From Clostridia bacterium (GTDB taxonomy: Bacteria > Bacillota > Clostridia > Christensenellales > CAG-138): a stretch of 64,000 bases of DNA. Under the pieces are notes generated by a model that saw nothing but the letters and a program-made list of their open reading frames with translations, ran no database searches and was not told where the DNA came from. Positions 17,235 through 26,013 of the stretch are shown here, piece by piece. The stretch lies in NCBI GenBank assembly GCA_017525875.1, contig JAFXSG010000031.1, positions 1-64,000 on the forward strand, read 5' to 3'. A program made the position numbers and the translations under genes. Within the stretch, counting starts at the first letter, position 1, and every line of letters begins with the position of its first letter.

Positions 17235-17867
17235 ATGAAAATACAGGATAATGACGCTTTCTATGAGTTTATAAAACGCTACGATCCCGACGATGAGTAT
17301 CATCTGGTCGGCGAGGTCTTGTACTATCTTTTGTGCGGCGACAAGCCTTACGAGGGGGTGAGCTCTCACAGGGAAGCGCTGCGTTTCGTCTTTGACCTGC
17401 TGGTGAAAGACAGCGTGGAGGATAAGGAAAAAGCCCGGATAACGTTCGGTGACGAATTTGCGGATAAGCTGCTCCCTTTGGTCTGTGACGTCGATAAGGC
17501 AAAGCCTTCGCCGCTGGATCCGCAGGCGTTTTTCTACTGCCCGAATATCGTGAGGACCGATCATTACGGCAACGCCTTTTACGACGCCGCGTGGGTACCG
17601 AACGACGAAAACTTCGGGACCACGGTCCCCTACTGGTATGCTTTGATGGAGCCGATCCACGGCAGAAGGAACAAGCCGGAGGACTTCAAAAAAGTGAACG
17701 AGGTCCTGTTCCCGAACGGTACGGACGCGCTTGACGTCTATGAATGGACAACGGACTGGTCGGATTATTTCGACGCCGGGCATGAATGGTACGGGGCATG
17801 CTGCTGGAGCGTATACGACAGGACCCTGAACAGATACGTGATAATGCTCGTATCGGCGACGGATTGA
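17235..17867 (+). CDS. Uncharacterised acidic protein, paralogue of next gene
   Basis: The 210-residue soluble protein has no signal peptide and no family I recognise. The C-terminal 80 residues, including KKVNEVLFPNGTDALDVYEW and WSVYDRTLNRYVIMLVSATD, align by eye with the end of the protein encoded next (DRVNAALFPGGADGLEVYRW and LTVYDKTLCRFVVITAAAEL), so the pair arose by duplication. ATG at 17235 was chosen over a GTG at 17226; both follow a weak GCAGGGTG. It is rich in aromatic and acidic residues, and no catalytic motif is evident. Confidence 0.75.
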   Translation: MKIQDNDAFYEFIKRYDPDDEYHLVGEVLYYLLCGDKPYEGVSSHREALRFVFDLLVKDSVEDKEKARITFGDEFADKLLPLVCDVDKAKPSPLDPQAFFYCPNIVRTDHYGNAFYDAAWVPNDENFGTTVPYWYALMEPIHGRRNKPEDFKKVNEVLFPNGTDALDVYEWTTDWSDYFDAGHEWYGACCWSVYDRTLNRYVIMLVSATD

Positions 17868-17921
17868 CGGATCCCCGTTTCCCGAAGGGCCCGGCGCGGG
17901 GAAACGGTAAGGAGAACGGAT

Positions 17922-18704
17922 ATGTACAGTGAACAGGAGCTGAAACACGCGGAGGAGTTCCGCGAAGGGATCCACAGCGAGGCTCTCTCAAGGGTCAGAG
18001 CGGTCTTTCCGGCCGCCGATCGCGTCGTGGACAAATATCCCGCGGACGCGTACTTTCAGCAGGTCTGGGACTATCCCGGGAAATGGTACACGGTGGTCGG
18101 AACGCCGCCCGGAGCCGGAGGCCGGAAGGACCTGGTCTGCGCGATCGTGCGCGAAACGCTGGAGTATTACCGCGGCTCGGGAGCGGCTTTTTCGGACTGC
18201 GAAGCCCTGGGGCTGATCGCGGAATACCCGGATACCGCCTGCGATTACCGCCTCATCGGCGCCGATGACCCGTGCGCGAAGGAGGAGGGCGTTTTCCCTT
18301 ACCGCGGAGCCGATTCGCACCGCCTCGCTCTCGCGTGCGCCGCGCGCGCTCTTATCGCGGGCGGCGGGGAGCTGTTCGGCGATATCGAACGCGCAAGGTG
18401 CAGAAAGCTCAGCGGCAAGGCGCTGTTTGCCCCCTCTGGCTCGGATAAATGGCCGAATTACCGCAAGGCTTTTCTTTGCCCGCCCCGCGGGAATGCCTAT
18501 ACGGACAGCGATTTTGACAGGGTCAACGCCGCCCTCTTCCCCGGCGGAGCGGACGGCCTGGAGGTTTACAGATGGACGGCGGACCGGTCGGGATGCTCCG
18601 ACGAGGACCGCGAACAGCGGGACGCGCTCTGCCTGACCGTCTATGACAAAACGCTCTGCCGCTTCGTCGTCATCACGGCGGCAGCGGAGCTCTCCGAGCC
18701 CTAA
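17922..18704 (+). CDS. Uncharacterised protein, paralogue of previous gene
   Basis: The 260-residue soluble protein of unknown family has a C-terminal third that aligns with the preceding gene product (see there), while the N-terminal two thirds are divergent and more alanine- and arginine-rich. TAAGGAGAACGGAT precedes the ATG and the gap to its paralogue is 54 nt, so they form a two-gene unit. The conserved C-terminal block suggests a small domain shared by both. I see no recognised active site or membrane segment. Confidence 0.75.
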   Translation: MYSEQELKHAEEFREGIHSEALSRVRAVFPAADRVVDKYPADAYFQQVWDYPGKWYTVVGTPPGAGGRKDLVCAIVRETLEYYRGSGAAFSDCEALGLIAEYPDTACDYRLIGADDPCAKEEGVFPYRGADSHRLALACAARALIAGGGELFGDIERARCRKLSGKALFAPSGSDKWPNYRKAFLCPPRGNAYTDSDFDRVNAALFPGGADGLEVYRWTADRSGCSDEDREQRDALCLTVYDKTLCRFVVITAAAELSEP

Positions 18705-18836
18705 AAAGCAGCCCCGGGCGGCGGAAAGACCGCGGGGACCGGGGAAGAAAAGACGAGTGATCCCGGGCGGTTTTATGATATGACGGATAGAAAAGAAAGC
18801 CGCCGGGACCGGCTGTGAAAAAAAGAGGGGGATCCC

Positions 18837-19568
18837 ATGGATCGCATCGAAACGGACGAATATCTGATCAGATTGCTTGACCGAGATAACGAAGAGGAAT
18901 TGCGGGAGGTCCAGCGGCTGCGCTATAAGTTCCTGCTGCAGAAATTCGATGAAAGGAAGAACGACCGGGACGGGCTGGACGACGACGGCTGGGACGCTTT
19001 TTCCGATTCGATCCTGGCCATTGAAAAAAAGACCGGCCGGATCGTCGGCACCTATAGGGTGGCCACGGAAAAGACGCTGCGGGGAAGGCCGTATAAATCC
19101 GAAGGGGAGTTCGACATCTCGTCTCTGAAGGCGGATCCCGACGGCGTCATCGAGGCCAGCCGGGCGGTAGTCCATCCCGAACACCAGAACGGCGGCATAA
19201 TCGGTCTCCTCTGGCGGGGCGTGATCTCCTATGCCGGGGATCGGCAGCTGCGCTACATCTTCGGCACCTGTTCCCTGCACGGCACGGATCCCAACGCCCA
19301 TATCATGTGCACTTCCGTTCTGAACCGGCAATACCGCTCCGACAAGCACGACGTACGTGCAACGCATAACGCCTTTGCATACGGGACCGAGCAGGTCCGG
19401 ACCATGTCCAGGGCAGGCGTTCCCGGTCTGCTCCGGGCATATCTCATGATCGGTGCCCGGGTCTCGCAGGACGGCTTCATCGATTACGAATTCAACTGCT
19501 GCGACGTGATGATCATCCTGGACCGTCTGAACATAAACGAAAGGTTTTTCAACCGATTCCTGTGCTGA
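18837..19568 (+). CDS. OlsB-like N-acyltransferase (Acetyltransf_5 type GNAT)
   Basis: The 243-residue protein has the block pattern of the OlsB/hemolysin-like GNAT family, which moves a fatty acyl chain from acyl-ACP to an amino acid or amine. The blocks are REVQRLRYKFLLQKFDERKN, a FSDSILAIEKKTGRIVGTYRV strand pair, GEFDISSLKADPDGVIEASRAVVHPEHQNGG, FGTCSLHGTDPNA, and a C-terminal LLRAYLMIGARVSQDGFIDYEFNCCDVMIIL. Homologues make ornithine lipids or N-acyl amides. No PlsC-like partner that would complete ornithine lipid lies beside it, so a single-step N-acyl amide product is an alternative. AAGAGGGGGATCCC precedes the ATG. Confidence 0.8.
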   Translation: MDRIETDEYLIRLLDRDNEEELREVQRLRYKFLLQKFDERKNDRDGLDDDGWDAFSDSILAIEKKTGRIVGTYRVATEKTLRGRPYKSEGEFDISSLKADPDGVIEASRAVVHPEHQNGGIIGLLWRGVISYAGDRQLRYIFGTCSLHGTDPNAHIMCTSVLNRQYRSDKHDVRATHNAFAYGTEQVRTMSRAGVPGLLRAYLMIGARVSQDGFIDYEFNCCDVMIILDRLNINERFFNRFLC

Positions 19569-19665
19569 GAGACCCGGAAGGAAGACGTGAGGGGAACACG
19601 GCTTCCGTATCATGATTTCCCGTTTGCCCGAATACCGCAAAACGGGATCTGCGGAGGTGAATATT

Positions 19666-20529
19666 ATGGAATACAGGATCGAGGACCTTACAGGGGAAGA
19701 AGCCACCCGGATCGGCGGGAAGATCGTTGAGATCGTTCCTCACGAGGTTGACGCGGATGAAGAAACTTTCGTTCTCAAGGTCGAGAACGAAAACGGCGAG
19801 ATCATCGGCGGATGTATTGCGGAGGCCTATGAATACCATTGGTCGAGAATGTTCCTGGACGTCCTCTGGGTGGATGAACGCTGCCGCCGTCACGGGATCG
19901 GCTCCATGATCATCCGCGAGATCGAGCGCATCGCGAGAGAGAAGGGCTGCCGGGTCATGACGCTCGGCACCGCCAGCTATATGGCGAGACCGTTCTATGA
20001 AAAACACGGCTACACGGTTTTTACGACGCTGAAAAATCCGAACGGCTATATCAGTTATTCCCTGGTCAAATACCTTGACAGGGGAGCGGCCGACTATGTC
20101 CCGACCGACAACAGCGGCGCGCGGTTCACGGTCTCGCTCGGCGCCGGGGACGACGCCGGGGTGATCGAAAACGGCATCAAAGCATACAACAAAGCCTACG
20201 AGCCGGAATACGAGAGCGTTGTTTTTTGCAGGAAGCTCGTGGATAAAGACGGCAGGTTCCTTGCCGGCGTGATAGCGGACGCGGACAAAGGCTCCCGGGC
20301 CTTCATCAAAGCGGTGTTTGTGGAAGAGCCGCTCAGGCGTCAGGGCCTGGGCACGTATCTTTTGAAGGAAGCGGAAAAATCGGCAAAGGAAAACGGCGCT
20401 TCCATGGTTTTGACAAACGCCGGGGATTGGAACGTCGATTTTTTCAAAAAGAACGGCTATTTGTTGAGAGGCGAGCTCAAGGACGTCCCCAAAGGACACA
20501 GCTGCTTCGAGCTCTACAAAATGATTTGA
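19666..20529 (+). CDS. Protein with two tandem GNAT acetyltransferase domains
   Basis: The 287-residue protein has two GNAT folds. The first, about residues 1-140, has VDERCRRHGIGSMIIREIER as the acetyl-CoA pyrophosphate loop and ARPFYEKHGY. The second, about 155-287, has VEEPLRRQGLGTYLLKEAEK and VDFFKKNGYLLRGEL. Both loops keep the R/Q-x-x-G-x-G/A pattern, so both may bind acetyl-CoA. GCGGAGGTGAATATT precedes the chosen ATG; the longer frame upstream lacks a site. The substrate is unknown, and it may share a transcript with the OlsB-like gene 97 nt upstream. Confidence 0.85.
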   Translation: MEYRIEDLTGEEATRIGGKIVEIVPHEVDADEETFVLKVENENGEIIGGCIAEAYEYHWSRMFLDVLWVDERCRRHGIGSMIIREIERIAREKGCRVMTLGTASYMARPFYEKHGYTVFTTLKNPNGYISYSLVKYLDRGAADYVPTDNSGARFTVSLGAGDDAGVIENGIKAYNKAYEPEYESVVFCRKLVDKDGRFLAGVIADADKGSRAFIKAVFVEEPLRRQGLGTYLLKEAEKSAKENGASMVLTNAGDWNVDFFKKNGYLLRGELKDVPKGHSCFELYKMI

Positions 20530-20612
20530 AGCAAATAAGCACGGGTCCGGCCGCAGTTTGTCCGAAACGGCTGAAGCGGCCCGGCCCTCCCTCGCCGCAA
20601 AACGCCGGCTCC

Positions 20613-20762
20613 TCAGTTCTGCCCGTAGCTTAGCGCGCACTCCTCCCCGAAGCACTCGTAAAGGACCGTTTTGTTTTCCTCGTCGATGGATCCGAGGAAG
20701 GAGGCGGACGCAAAAAAGCCCGATATCCGCGGGCAGGACCGGAGCTTTGATTTTGCCGCGAG
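20613..20762 (-). pseudogene. Possible 3' remnant of a minus-strand gene
   Basis: On the minus strand a frame ending at 20613 reads FLGSIDEENKTVLYECFGEE and then a short tail, which looks like natural protein, but it has no start and runs into the front of the secreted peptidase gene. It is probably a decayed C-terminal fragment. The rest of 20530-20792 shows nothing else. Confidence 0.25.
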
Positions 20763-20792
20763 GTAAAGAAAAAGGACCAACAGAGTATTGAA

Positions 20793-22175
20793 ATGAAAAG
20801 GATCACAGCTGCGATATTGATTTTCCTGATGCTTCTTACGATGACGCCGGCCTGTGCGCGCAGGCCCGCGGACAGCGGGACCGACGCGCCGAACACGCAG
20901 ACCGCGCAGCCGGACGCGACGCCGGGCCAAACCGCGGAGCCGACGGAGGCGCCGACGGAGGAACCTACCGCCGCGCCCGCGCCCACGGAGGATCCCGTCC
21001 CCGCGAGGGCCACAGCGCTCGCCGCAGAGCACGGGCTTGCCGAAGAGGAGCTTCACGGCGAGTACGCGCTGTTCCTTAGGTTCAGCGAGGCCGTGGAGGG
21101 CAATGCGGCCCTCGGCAAATACAAGGAATTCGTCTATCTGATCTTCCCCGTCGTTGCGGACGCTTCGCCCTATCTGGATCACGATCATTTTTTCGATATG
21201 CTCGCCGGCCTCAGCTTCAACGAGTGCGTGCTGGATACCGGCATCGCGGGCATGTACACCTCCGGAGTGAACGTGGTGGATATAAACACCGAGATCGATC
21301 CCTACGACTCCTATCACGTTCCGGACGTAGTGTTCCACGAGCTGATGCATTTTGTGGACTTCAACGTGAACAGCGAGCTCCCCGCGATCTACGTGCTTAA
21401 CGGCAGGCGGCTCAGCGTTTCGGAGCTGGACCGGCTGCCCGAGGAGGAGCGGGAGCAGGCCGTGGCGTGCTATGAGCCGGACGTGGTCACCGAGGGCGGC
21501 GCGGAGTATTTCGCCGCCAGGTATTTTGCCGGGGCGGAGCGCGCGTATTTCATCCCGGCCCAGTTTCTCGCGGGCGTCGAATACGTTTTCGGCGAGGAAA
21601 AGATAAAAGAGCTCTTCTTCAGCCGGGATTCCGGCGCGGTGCTTGCGGAGCTTTTCATTGAGGCCGGCTATTCCAAAGAAAAGTTTTATAACGCCAACCA
21701 AACTCTGAGCTGGCTTACGAACTCGGCTGCCCACGGCGAGCCCTCGGTCTATATCGCGCCGGAGGACATGCTGATCGACCTGTACGAGAGCAGGCTCGGC
21801 GAAGGCTGGCAGACCGACGAGGGCTTCCTGTATATCCTGAAAGCCATAAACGGCGTCGTAGGAGAGGGATATCAGCGCAGCGAGCACGCCGACTTCCTGC
21901 GCGGCGTCGAGTTCCGGACTTGGGCGCAGTACGACGCTTTTACGGAGAAGCTGTTCGGGGAGCTCCCCTTTGAGCCGGACCTGAGGTACCTGCCCCCCAC
22001 TCCCCTGGTCCGCGGCGGGCGCCTGATGCTCGGCGCATTCGCGGAATGGACCGACCCGGAATCGCAGGAGCATATCCGCGGGGCGCTGACCCTGGACTAC
22101 GATTTCGAGTCGGAGACCCTGCTCGGTTATCAGGCGACCGATTATGACGAGATGACGGACCGCTATTTCGGCTGA
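20793..22175 (+). CDS. Secreted HExxH zinc metallopeptidase, probable lipoprotein
   Basis: The 460-residue protein has an N-terminal hydrophobic signal ending TMTPAC, a plausible lipobox, followed by a proline/threonine-rich linker (residues 25-70, repeated EPTEAPTEEPT pattern). The peptidase core has VFHELMHFVDF (about residue 190), an HExxH zinc site, and EGGAEYFAARYF about 50 residues later, whose glutamate is the likely third zinc ligand, as in gluzincins. It should act outside the cell, anchored to the membrane. The last 45 codons are duplicated at 23923-24061. The substrate is unknown. Confidence 0.8.
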   Translation: MKRITAAILIFLMLLTMTPACARRPADSGTDAPNTQTAQPDATPGQTAEPTEAPTEEPTAAPAPTEDPVPARATALAAEHGLAEEELHGEYALFLRFSEAVEGNAALGKYKEFVYLIFPVVADASPYLDHDHFFDMLAGLSFNECVLDTGIAGMYTSGVNVVDINTEIDPYDSYHVPDVVFHELMHFVDFNVNSELPAIYVLNGRRLSVSELDRLPEEEREQAVACYEPDVVTEGGAEYFAARYFAGAERAYFIPAQFLAGVEYVFGEEKIKELFFSRDSGAVLAELFIEAGYSKEKFYNANQTLSWLTNSAAHGEPSVYIAPEDMLIDLYESRLGEGWQTDEGFLYILKAINGVVGEGYQRSEHADFLRGVEFRTWAQYDAFTEKLFGELPFEPDLRYLPPTPLVRGGRLMLGAFAEWTDPESQEHIRGALTLDYDFESETLLGYQATDYDEMTDRYFG

Positions 22176-22405
22176 GACGGTCTTTGATGCAGACAATTCG
22201 TGATCCGGGGTAAATTGAACGGCTGTGATAAAAGGCTCGTTGAATTAGCTTTCGAGGTATCAAAAGAAATAAGATTATTCAAGCAGTATAAAGGATAATC
22301 CGTAAAGCGCAAGCGGCGCTTGACAACATCAAGCATGAACTGCTTGCCAAAGTATATGCCACGCCGTAGAATGAAGCAGAGGAAAGCGAAAGGAACGACA
22401 GAATA

Positions 22406-23803
22406 ATGACGCTTGGACAGAAGCTGCATCTTTTCAGGAGCAAAGCAGGTCTCTCGCAGGAGGATGTTGCCGGCAGGCTGCTTGTAAGCCGACAGACCGT
22501 GAGCCAATGGGAGAAGGATCAGACCATGCCCACGGTCGATAATCTGCTGCGGCTTCGGGAGCTTTTCGGCGTTTCTCTCGACGAGCTCTTCAGTGAGGAG
22601 GCGCCGGATCATAATGAACCGCAGACCCGTATCGAACGCTGCTCCTATACCCCTACTGATGAGGATTATAAGCGCGTGCGCAGCATGACGCTAAAGCCGC
22701 TCTATCTGCAGCTTGCCCGCTTCATTCCCGTTCTCGTTATAGTTGCGGCAGGCGCATTCTTCGCCGACAGGGATCTTATCGGTTTTTTCATCGGGATGTT
22801 CTTCTGCCTGCTTGTGTTTGCCCTGAGCGGCCTTATCCGGGGAATAAGGGCTTTCTCCGCTTCGGTAAAAAAGGCAAGCGGGGGTACCTATACCCTTGAA
22901 CTCAACGGGGATGAACTCTTCCTGAAAACATCGAGGGAAGGCGCGGAGCGCAACAGCTTCCATATAGACAGAACAAAGCCGCTGAAGGTTTGCTATATGG
23001 GCAATATCGTGGCGGCGATGTTTGACAAGAATTCATTTATCATCGAAAAAGCGGCGCTTGAGAACGCCCCTGCAATAAAGGAAATAATCGAACGGGCTGC
23101 CGCCGCGGACGATTCGCAGAAGGCCGGGCACAGCTCCCGCCTCGTTTCGCGGCTGCTGTTATTTGCCGCAATTGTCTCTCCGGTGATCGGGCTCTTTCTG
23201 ATAACAAGATTTCGCGATTTGGCTTTTGCGCAGTATGCTTTGTTATTGTTGCTGCCGCTGCCGATAGCCTGCCTGGTTTTCGGCATTGTGAAGCTCAAAA
23301 AAGGGCTCGGTGGCAAAGCGAATGTGATAGTCGGTGCGATCTTTGCGGGGATCCTGGTGATCTACGGCTGTATGTTTATCGGCCTGAACTCACAAGTAAA
23401 GAAAGCCCAAACGCGTGCCGGCGAAATCGGGACGCTCTGCGGGATCGATATCCCGCAAAAACTGAACAGCGCACTGTCCTATGATGCGGACGAAGATCCG
23501 AATGCGGAAAGCATCCATATCACGACATTGATCGTGCCGAAAGGCGACCCCGCCTATGAAAAAATGTTTGCGGATGACGATGAGCGTTGGCTGAGCGTGC
23601 TTCCGGACGAGCTGCGGGATTTCATACCCGTGCGATACAAGCAGGGCGACTATGACCGTTGGCTGATGTATAATGCCGACACGGGCGAATACAACACCGT
23701 GCCTGCCGGAGGAGAAAGCAATAACATGATCCTGCTCTGCGCGAACGACAGGATAAGAAGCCTCGATATAGCCGAGTATAGGCTGAAGACCCGTTCGGAA
23801 TGA
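22406..23803 (+). CDS. XRE regulator with large membrane/extracytoplasmic part
   Basis: The 465-residue protein has an N-terminal helix-turn-helix at residues 4-60 (LSQEDVAGRLLVSRQTVSQWEKDQTMPTVDNL), two helices near 110-150, and a YcxB-like soluble stretch with SFHIDRTKPLKVCYMG. A second group of hydrophobic helices lies near 250-330 and a soluble tail follows. It is probably a membrane-anchored sensor-regulator. It lies between two copies of a 140-bp sequence derived from the peptidase gene, so it may have been inserted as a unit. GAAAGGAACGACAGAATA precedes the ATG. The 230 bp before it contain a short frame ending EIRLFKQYKG, possibly another gene scrap. Confidence 0.82.
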   Translation: MTLGQKLHLFRSKAGLSQEDVAGRLLVSRQTVSQWEKDQTMPTVDNLLRLRELFGVSLDELFSEEAPDHNEPQTRIERCSYTPTDEDYKRVRSMTLKPLYLQLARFIPVLVIVAAGAFFADRDLIGFFIGMFFCLLVFALSGLIRGIRAFSASVKKASGGTYTLELNGDELFLKTSREGAERNSFHIDRTKPLKVCYMGNIVAAMFDKNSFIIEKAALENAPAIKEIIERAAAADDSQKAGHSSRLVSRLLLFAAIVSPVIGLFLITRFRDLAFAQYALLLLLPLPIACLVFGIVKLKKGLGGKANVIVGAIFAGILVIYGCMFIGLNSQVKKAQTRAGEIGTLCGIDIPQKLNSALSYDADEDPNAESIHITTLIVPKGDPAYEKMFADDDERWLSVLPDELRDFIPVRYKQGDYDRWLMYNADTGEYNTVPAGGESNNMILLCANDRIRSLDIAEYRLKTRSE

Positions 23804-23922
23804 TCCGATATCTACCATAAAATATGGTGTGCATGAACTGTCCGGTCAGCAAATGAAGTCATCGGCTGCGCCGACAATGCTGTCAGTATCCGATGCATAG
23901 TATTCTGCCGGAGCGACGCGTT

Positions 23923-24061
23923 CGCGGAATGGACCGACCCGGAATCGCAGGAGCATCTCCGCGGTGCGCTGACCCTGGACTACGATTTCGAATCGGAGAC
24001 CCTGCTCGGTTATCAGGCGACCGATTATGACGAGATGACGGACCGCTATTTCGGCTGAGAC
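23923..24061 (+). pseudogene. Duplicated 3' end of the metallopeptidase gene
   Basis: About 139 bp nearly identical to 22037-22178, beginning TTCGCGGAATGGACCGACC and including the stop codon, with only about four base differences. Both edges are abrupt. It encodes only the last 44 residues and has no start, so it is a scrap. The two copies flank the XRE gene in direct orientation. Confidence 0.85.
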
Positions 24062-24118
24062 GAGCCGACGGTGCGATAAGCAAAGCTCTGCGCGCGGCAA
24101 ACGCAGGCTGTAAATCAA

Positions 24119-24170
24119 AACCTCCCGTGCCGCCTGATCGTGCTGCGGCAAACGCGGGAGGTTTTTCTGT
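24119..24170. terminator. Terminator, related to the one downstream of dfx
   Basis: AAAACCTCCCGTGCCGC pairs with GCGGCA and CGGGAGGTTTT around a 4-nt bulge. It is followed at 24187-24210 by bases resembling the dfx 3' end (on the minus strand HSLRKA in place of HSLWKA), so terminator and tail were probably copied together from the dfx region. It also serves the HAD gene. Confidence 0.7.
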
Positions 24171-24229
24171 TCTTTTGATCGCCGGATCGCGCCTTCCGCA
24201 GGCTGTGCGAACTCGGGCGGGAGCGGTCA

Positions 24230-25009
24230 TCAAATCAGGCCTATGATATCGCGGAGCGATCCTGCGCAGGCGAAAAGCATCGGTCCGATCTCCCCGTCCG
24301 GCTCCGTCTGATCGGGGACCATGATCACCCTGCACCCGGCGGTATGGGCGCTTTTGACCCCGTTCGGGGAATCCTCCACGGCGACGGCCTCCTCCGGCCT
24401 GACGCCGAGGACGGCGCAGGCGTGCAGGTAGGTATCCGGAGCCGGTTTGCCCCGCGCCACCATGTTTGCTGAGATGACCTCGTCAAAATAGCCCCTGACG
24501 CCGGTCTCCTTGAGTTGCTTTTCCGCTCTGTCCGTCGTTCCGGCGGTCGCGAGAGCTATGACGACGCCCCTTGCCTTCAGCCACGCAAGCAGCTCTTTCG
24601 CGCCGGGCTTGAGCTCTATGCCCTGCTCCGCCGCGATGGAATTGAAGATGCTGTGGGTCAGCGCTCTTATCTCCGAAGGGCGGCATGCCTCGCCGAACCA
24701 TTCCTTCAGCTGCCCGTCAACGAAAGGCGTCCCGAGGGAACGGAGCGCAAGCGTCTTCTCCCTGTCCAGCTCAAAGCCGGACCGCTCCCCCGCCTCGGCC
24801 CATGCCCTCTGAAAATATTTTTCCGTGTCCGTCAGCGTCCCGTCAAGGTCGAAAATGAACGCGCGGACAGTATCGGTCCCGCCGTGCGCCGGACCGGTCC
24901 TTTTTTCAAGCCGGAACGTCCCGCCGGGGAGCCGGCCTTCCGTCCGCTCCGCTCCGTCCGCGTCCCGTAAAACAGTGTTGATCATCTTCAGCCCTGCTCC
25001 TCGTATCAT
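24230..25009 (-). CDS. HAD-superfamily hydrolase, beta-phosphoglucomutase-like
   Basis: The HAD core begins about residue 49: FIFDLDGTLTDTEKYF (nucleophile and acid-base Asp), a four-helix cap, ATAGTTDRAEKQL (motif II Thr), GKPAPDTYLHAC (motif III Lys) and VAVEDSPNGVKSA (motif IV). It is probably a sugar-phosphate phosphatase or mutase. About 47 extra residues precede the core, which is unusual for the family. No better start is visible between them and the core, and an ATG at 24985 is possible. The extension could come from fusion with neighbouring sequence. Confidence 0.85.
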   Translation of the reverse strand: MIRGAGLKMINTVLRDADGAERTEGRLPGGTFRLEKRTGPAHGGTDTVRAFIFDLDGTLTDTEKYFQRAWAEAGERSGFELDREKTLALRSLGTPFVDGQLKEWFGEACRPSEIRALTHSIFNSIAAEQGIELKPGAKELLAWLKARGVVIALATAGTTDRAEKQLKETGVRGYFDEVISANMVARGKPAPDTYLHACAVLGVRPEEAVAVEDSPNGVKSAHTAGCRVIMVPDQTEPDGEIGPMLFACAGSLRDIIGLI

Positions 25010-25042
25010 CGTTCCCTTTCGCAGCTCACGGCGGAGCTGTTT

Positions 25043-25525
25043 TCACTTTTCATGCACGAGCTTGCCGCTCATGTGCCCGATGCTTATTTCCATGATGCAG
25101 GCGCGGCCGAGATCGCGCGCGAGCTCTTGCTCGAGCTCCTCCTCGCTCGGATAATACTTCATGCCGAACGCTTTTGCCTTTTCGTATTTGACGGCGGCGT
25201 CCTCTACCGGCCTGACCCGTCCGAACACGATCACGCTCTTTACGTAATACGACCAGTCGCCGCGCTGCTCGCCCGCGTCGTGCGCGGTAAAGCAGACCTT
25301 ATCGCAGTTTTTCATCGCGTCGGCCTTGTGCCCCTCGCGTGCACAATGGAAATAGAGCTTGTTTTCGGCTTCATCGTAATAAAAGTTGATGGGCACGGCG
25401 TAGGGGTAGCCGCCGTCCCCGATGACGGCGAGCGTGCCCCGCTTTTCGGTTTTGAGAAGGCTTACGCATTCCTCCTTCGAAAGCGCCTGCCTGAATCGGC
25501 GCATCGGCCTGAAAGACTGTTCCAT
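25043..25525 (-). CDS. Pyridoxamine 5'-phosphate oxidase-like FMN protein
   Basis: The 160-residue split-barrel flavoprotein of the PNPOx/NimA-like type has EKRGTLAVIGDGGYPYAVPINFYYD and LYFHCAREGHKADAM, the usual FMN-binding blocks, followed by DKVCFTAHD and KSVIVFGRVR. Relatives include nitroimidazole reductases and many oxidoreductases of unknown substrate. It begins within 2 nt of the upstream gene's stop, indicating translational coupling to the small membrane protein. Confidence 0.87.
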   Translation of the reverse strand: MEQSFRPMRRFRQALSKEECVSLLKTEKRGTLAVIGDGGYPYAVPINFYYDEAENKLYFHCAREGHKADAMKNCDKVCFTAHDAGEQRGDWSYYVKSVIVFGRVRPVEDAAVKYEKAKAFGMKYYPSEEELEQELARDLGRACIMEISIGHMSGKLVHEK

Positions 25526-25526
25526 A

Positions 25527-25919
25527 TTATTGCTCCATTTCGTTCAGTTTGGTCTCGATCCCGTTAAGTGTATCGAAGAACCGCGCGGTCGCGATCATCG
25601 GCCCGAAGCACGGGCAGCCGAGCACGTTCCAGAGGAACATGTGCCTCCACGAGGTGTGCGGGCCTTCGATCCCCATTGCGTCGGCTTTCGCTTTCAGCTC
25701 CTCCGCGATCCGCGCCATCCACACGAGCGTGTAGATGAACAGCGTCGGGATCCCGAGCAGATACGCCTGCCGGTACGGCAGCACCTTATGGCCGAGGACC
25801 TCCTCAAGCTCGTCCTGCAGCCCGCCGAACGGCATATAGAACAGGAAGAACAGCCCCGCGGTGAAGAAATCGATAAAGCCGAGCCAGAAGCCCTTTCGTT
25901 TTGTGTGAGTGAATCTCAT
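25527..25919 (-). CDS. DUF4234-like small membrane protein
   Basis: The 130-residue protein has helices FWLGFIDFFTAGLFFLFYMPFG and YLLGIPTLFIYTLVWMARIA, and a weaker third near RHMFLWNVLGCPCFGPMIA. The pattern of paired helices with charged loops resembles the DUF4234 group. The function is unknown. It is transcribed with the FMN protein downstream. Confidence 0.65.
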   Translation of the reverse strand: MRFTHTKRKGFWLGFIDFFTAGLFFLFYMPFGGLQDELEEVLGHKVLPYRQAYLLGIPTLFIYTLVWMARIAEELKAKADAMGIEGPHTSWRHMFLWNVLGCPCFGPMIATARFFDTLNGIETKLNEMEQ

Positions 25920-26013
25920 GCGCGCTCCGTTGCACAGTTATAGCTTTCCGCTTGAATTATACCACAGATCGCCGTTGAAGGAAAGCCGTTCGCCAGCGGG
26001 GCTGCCTGCCGCG

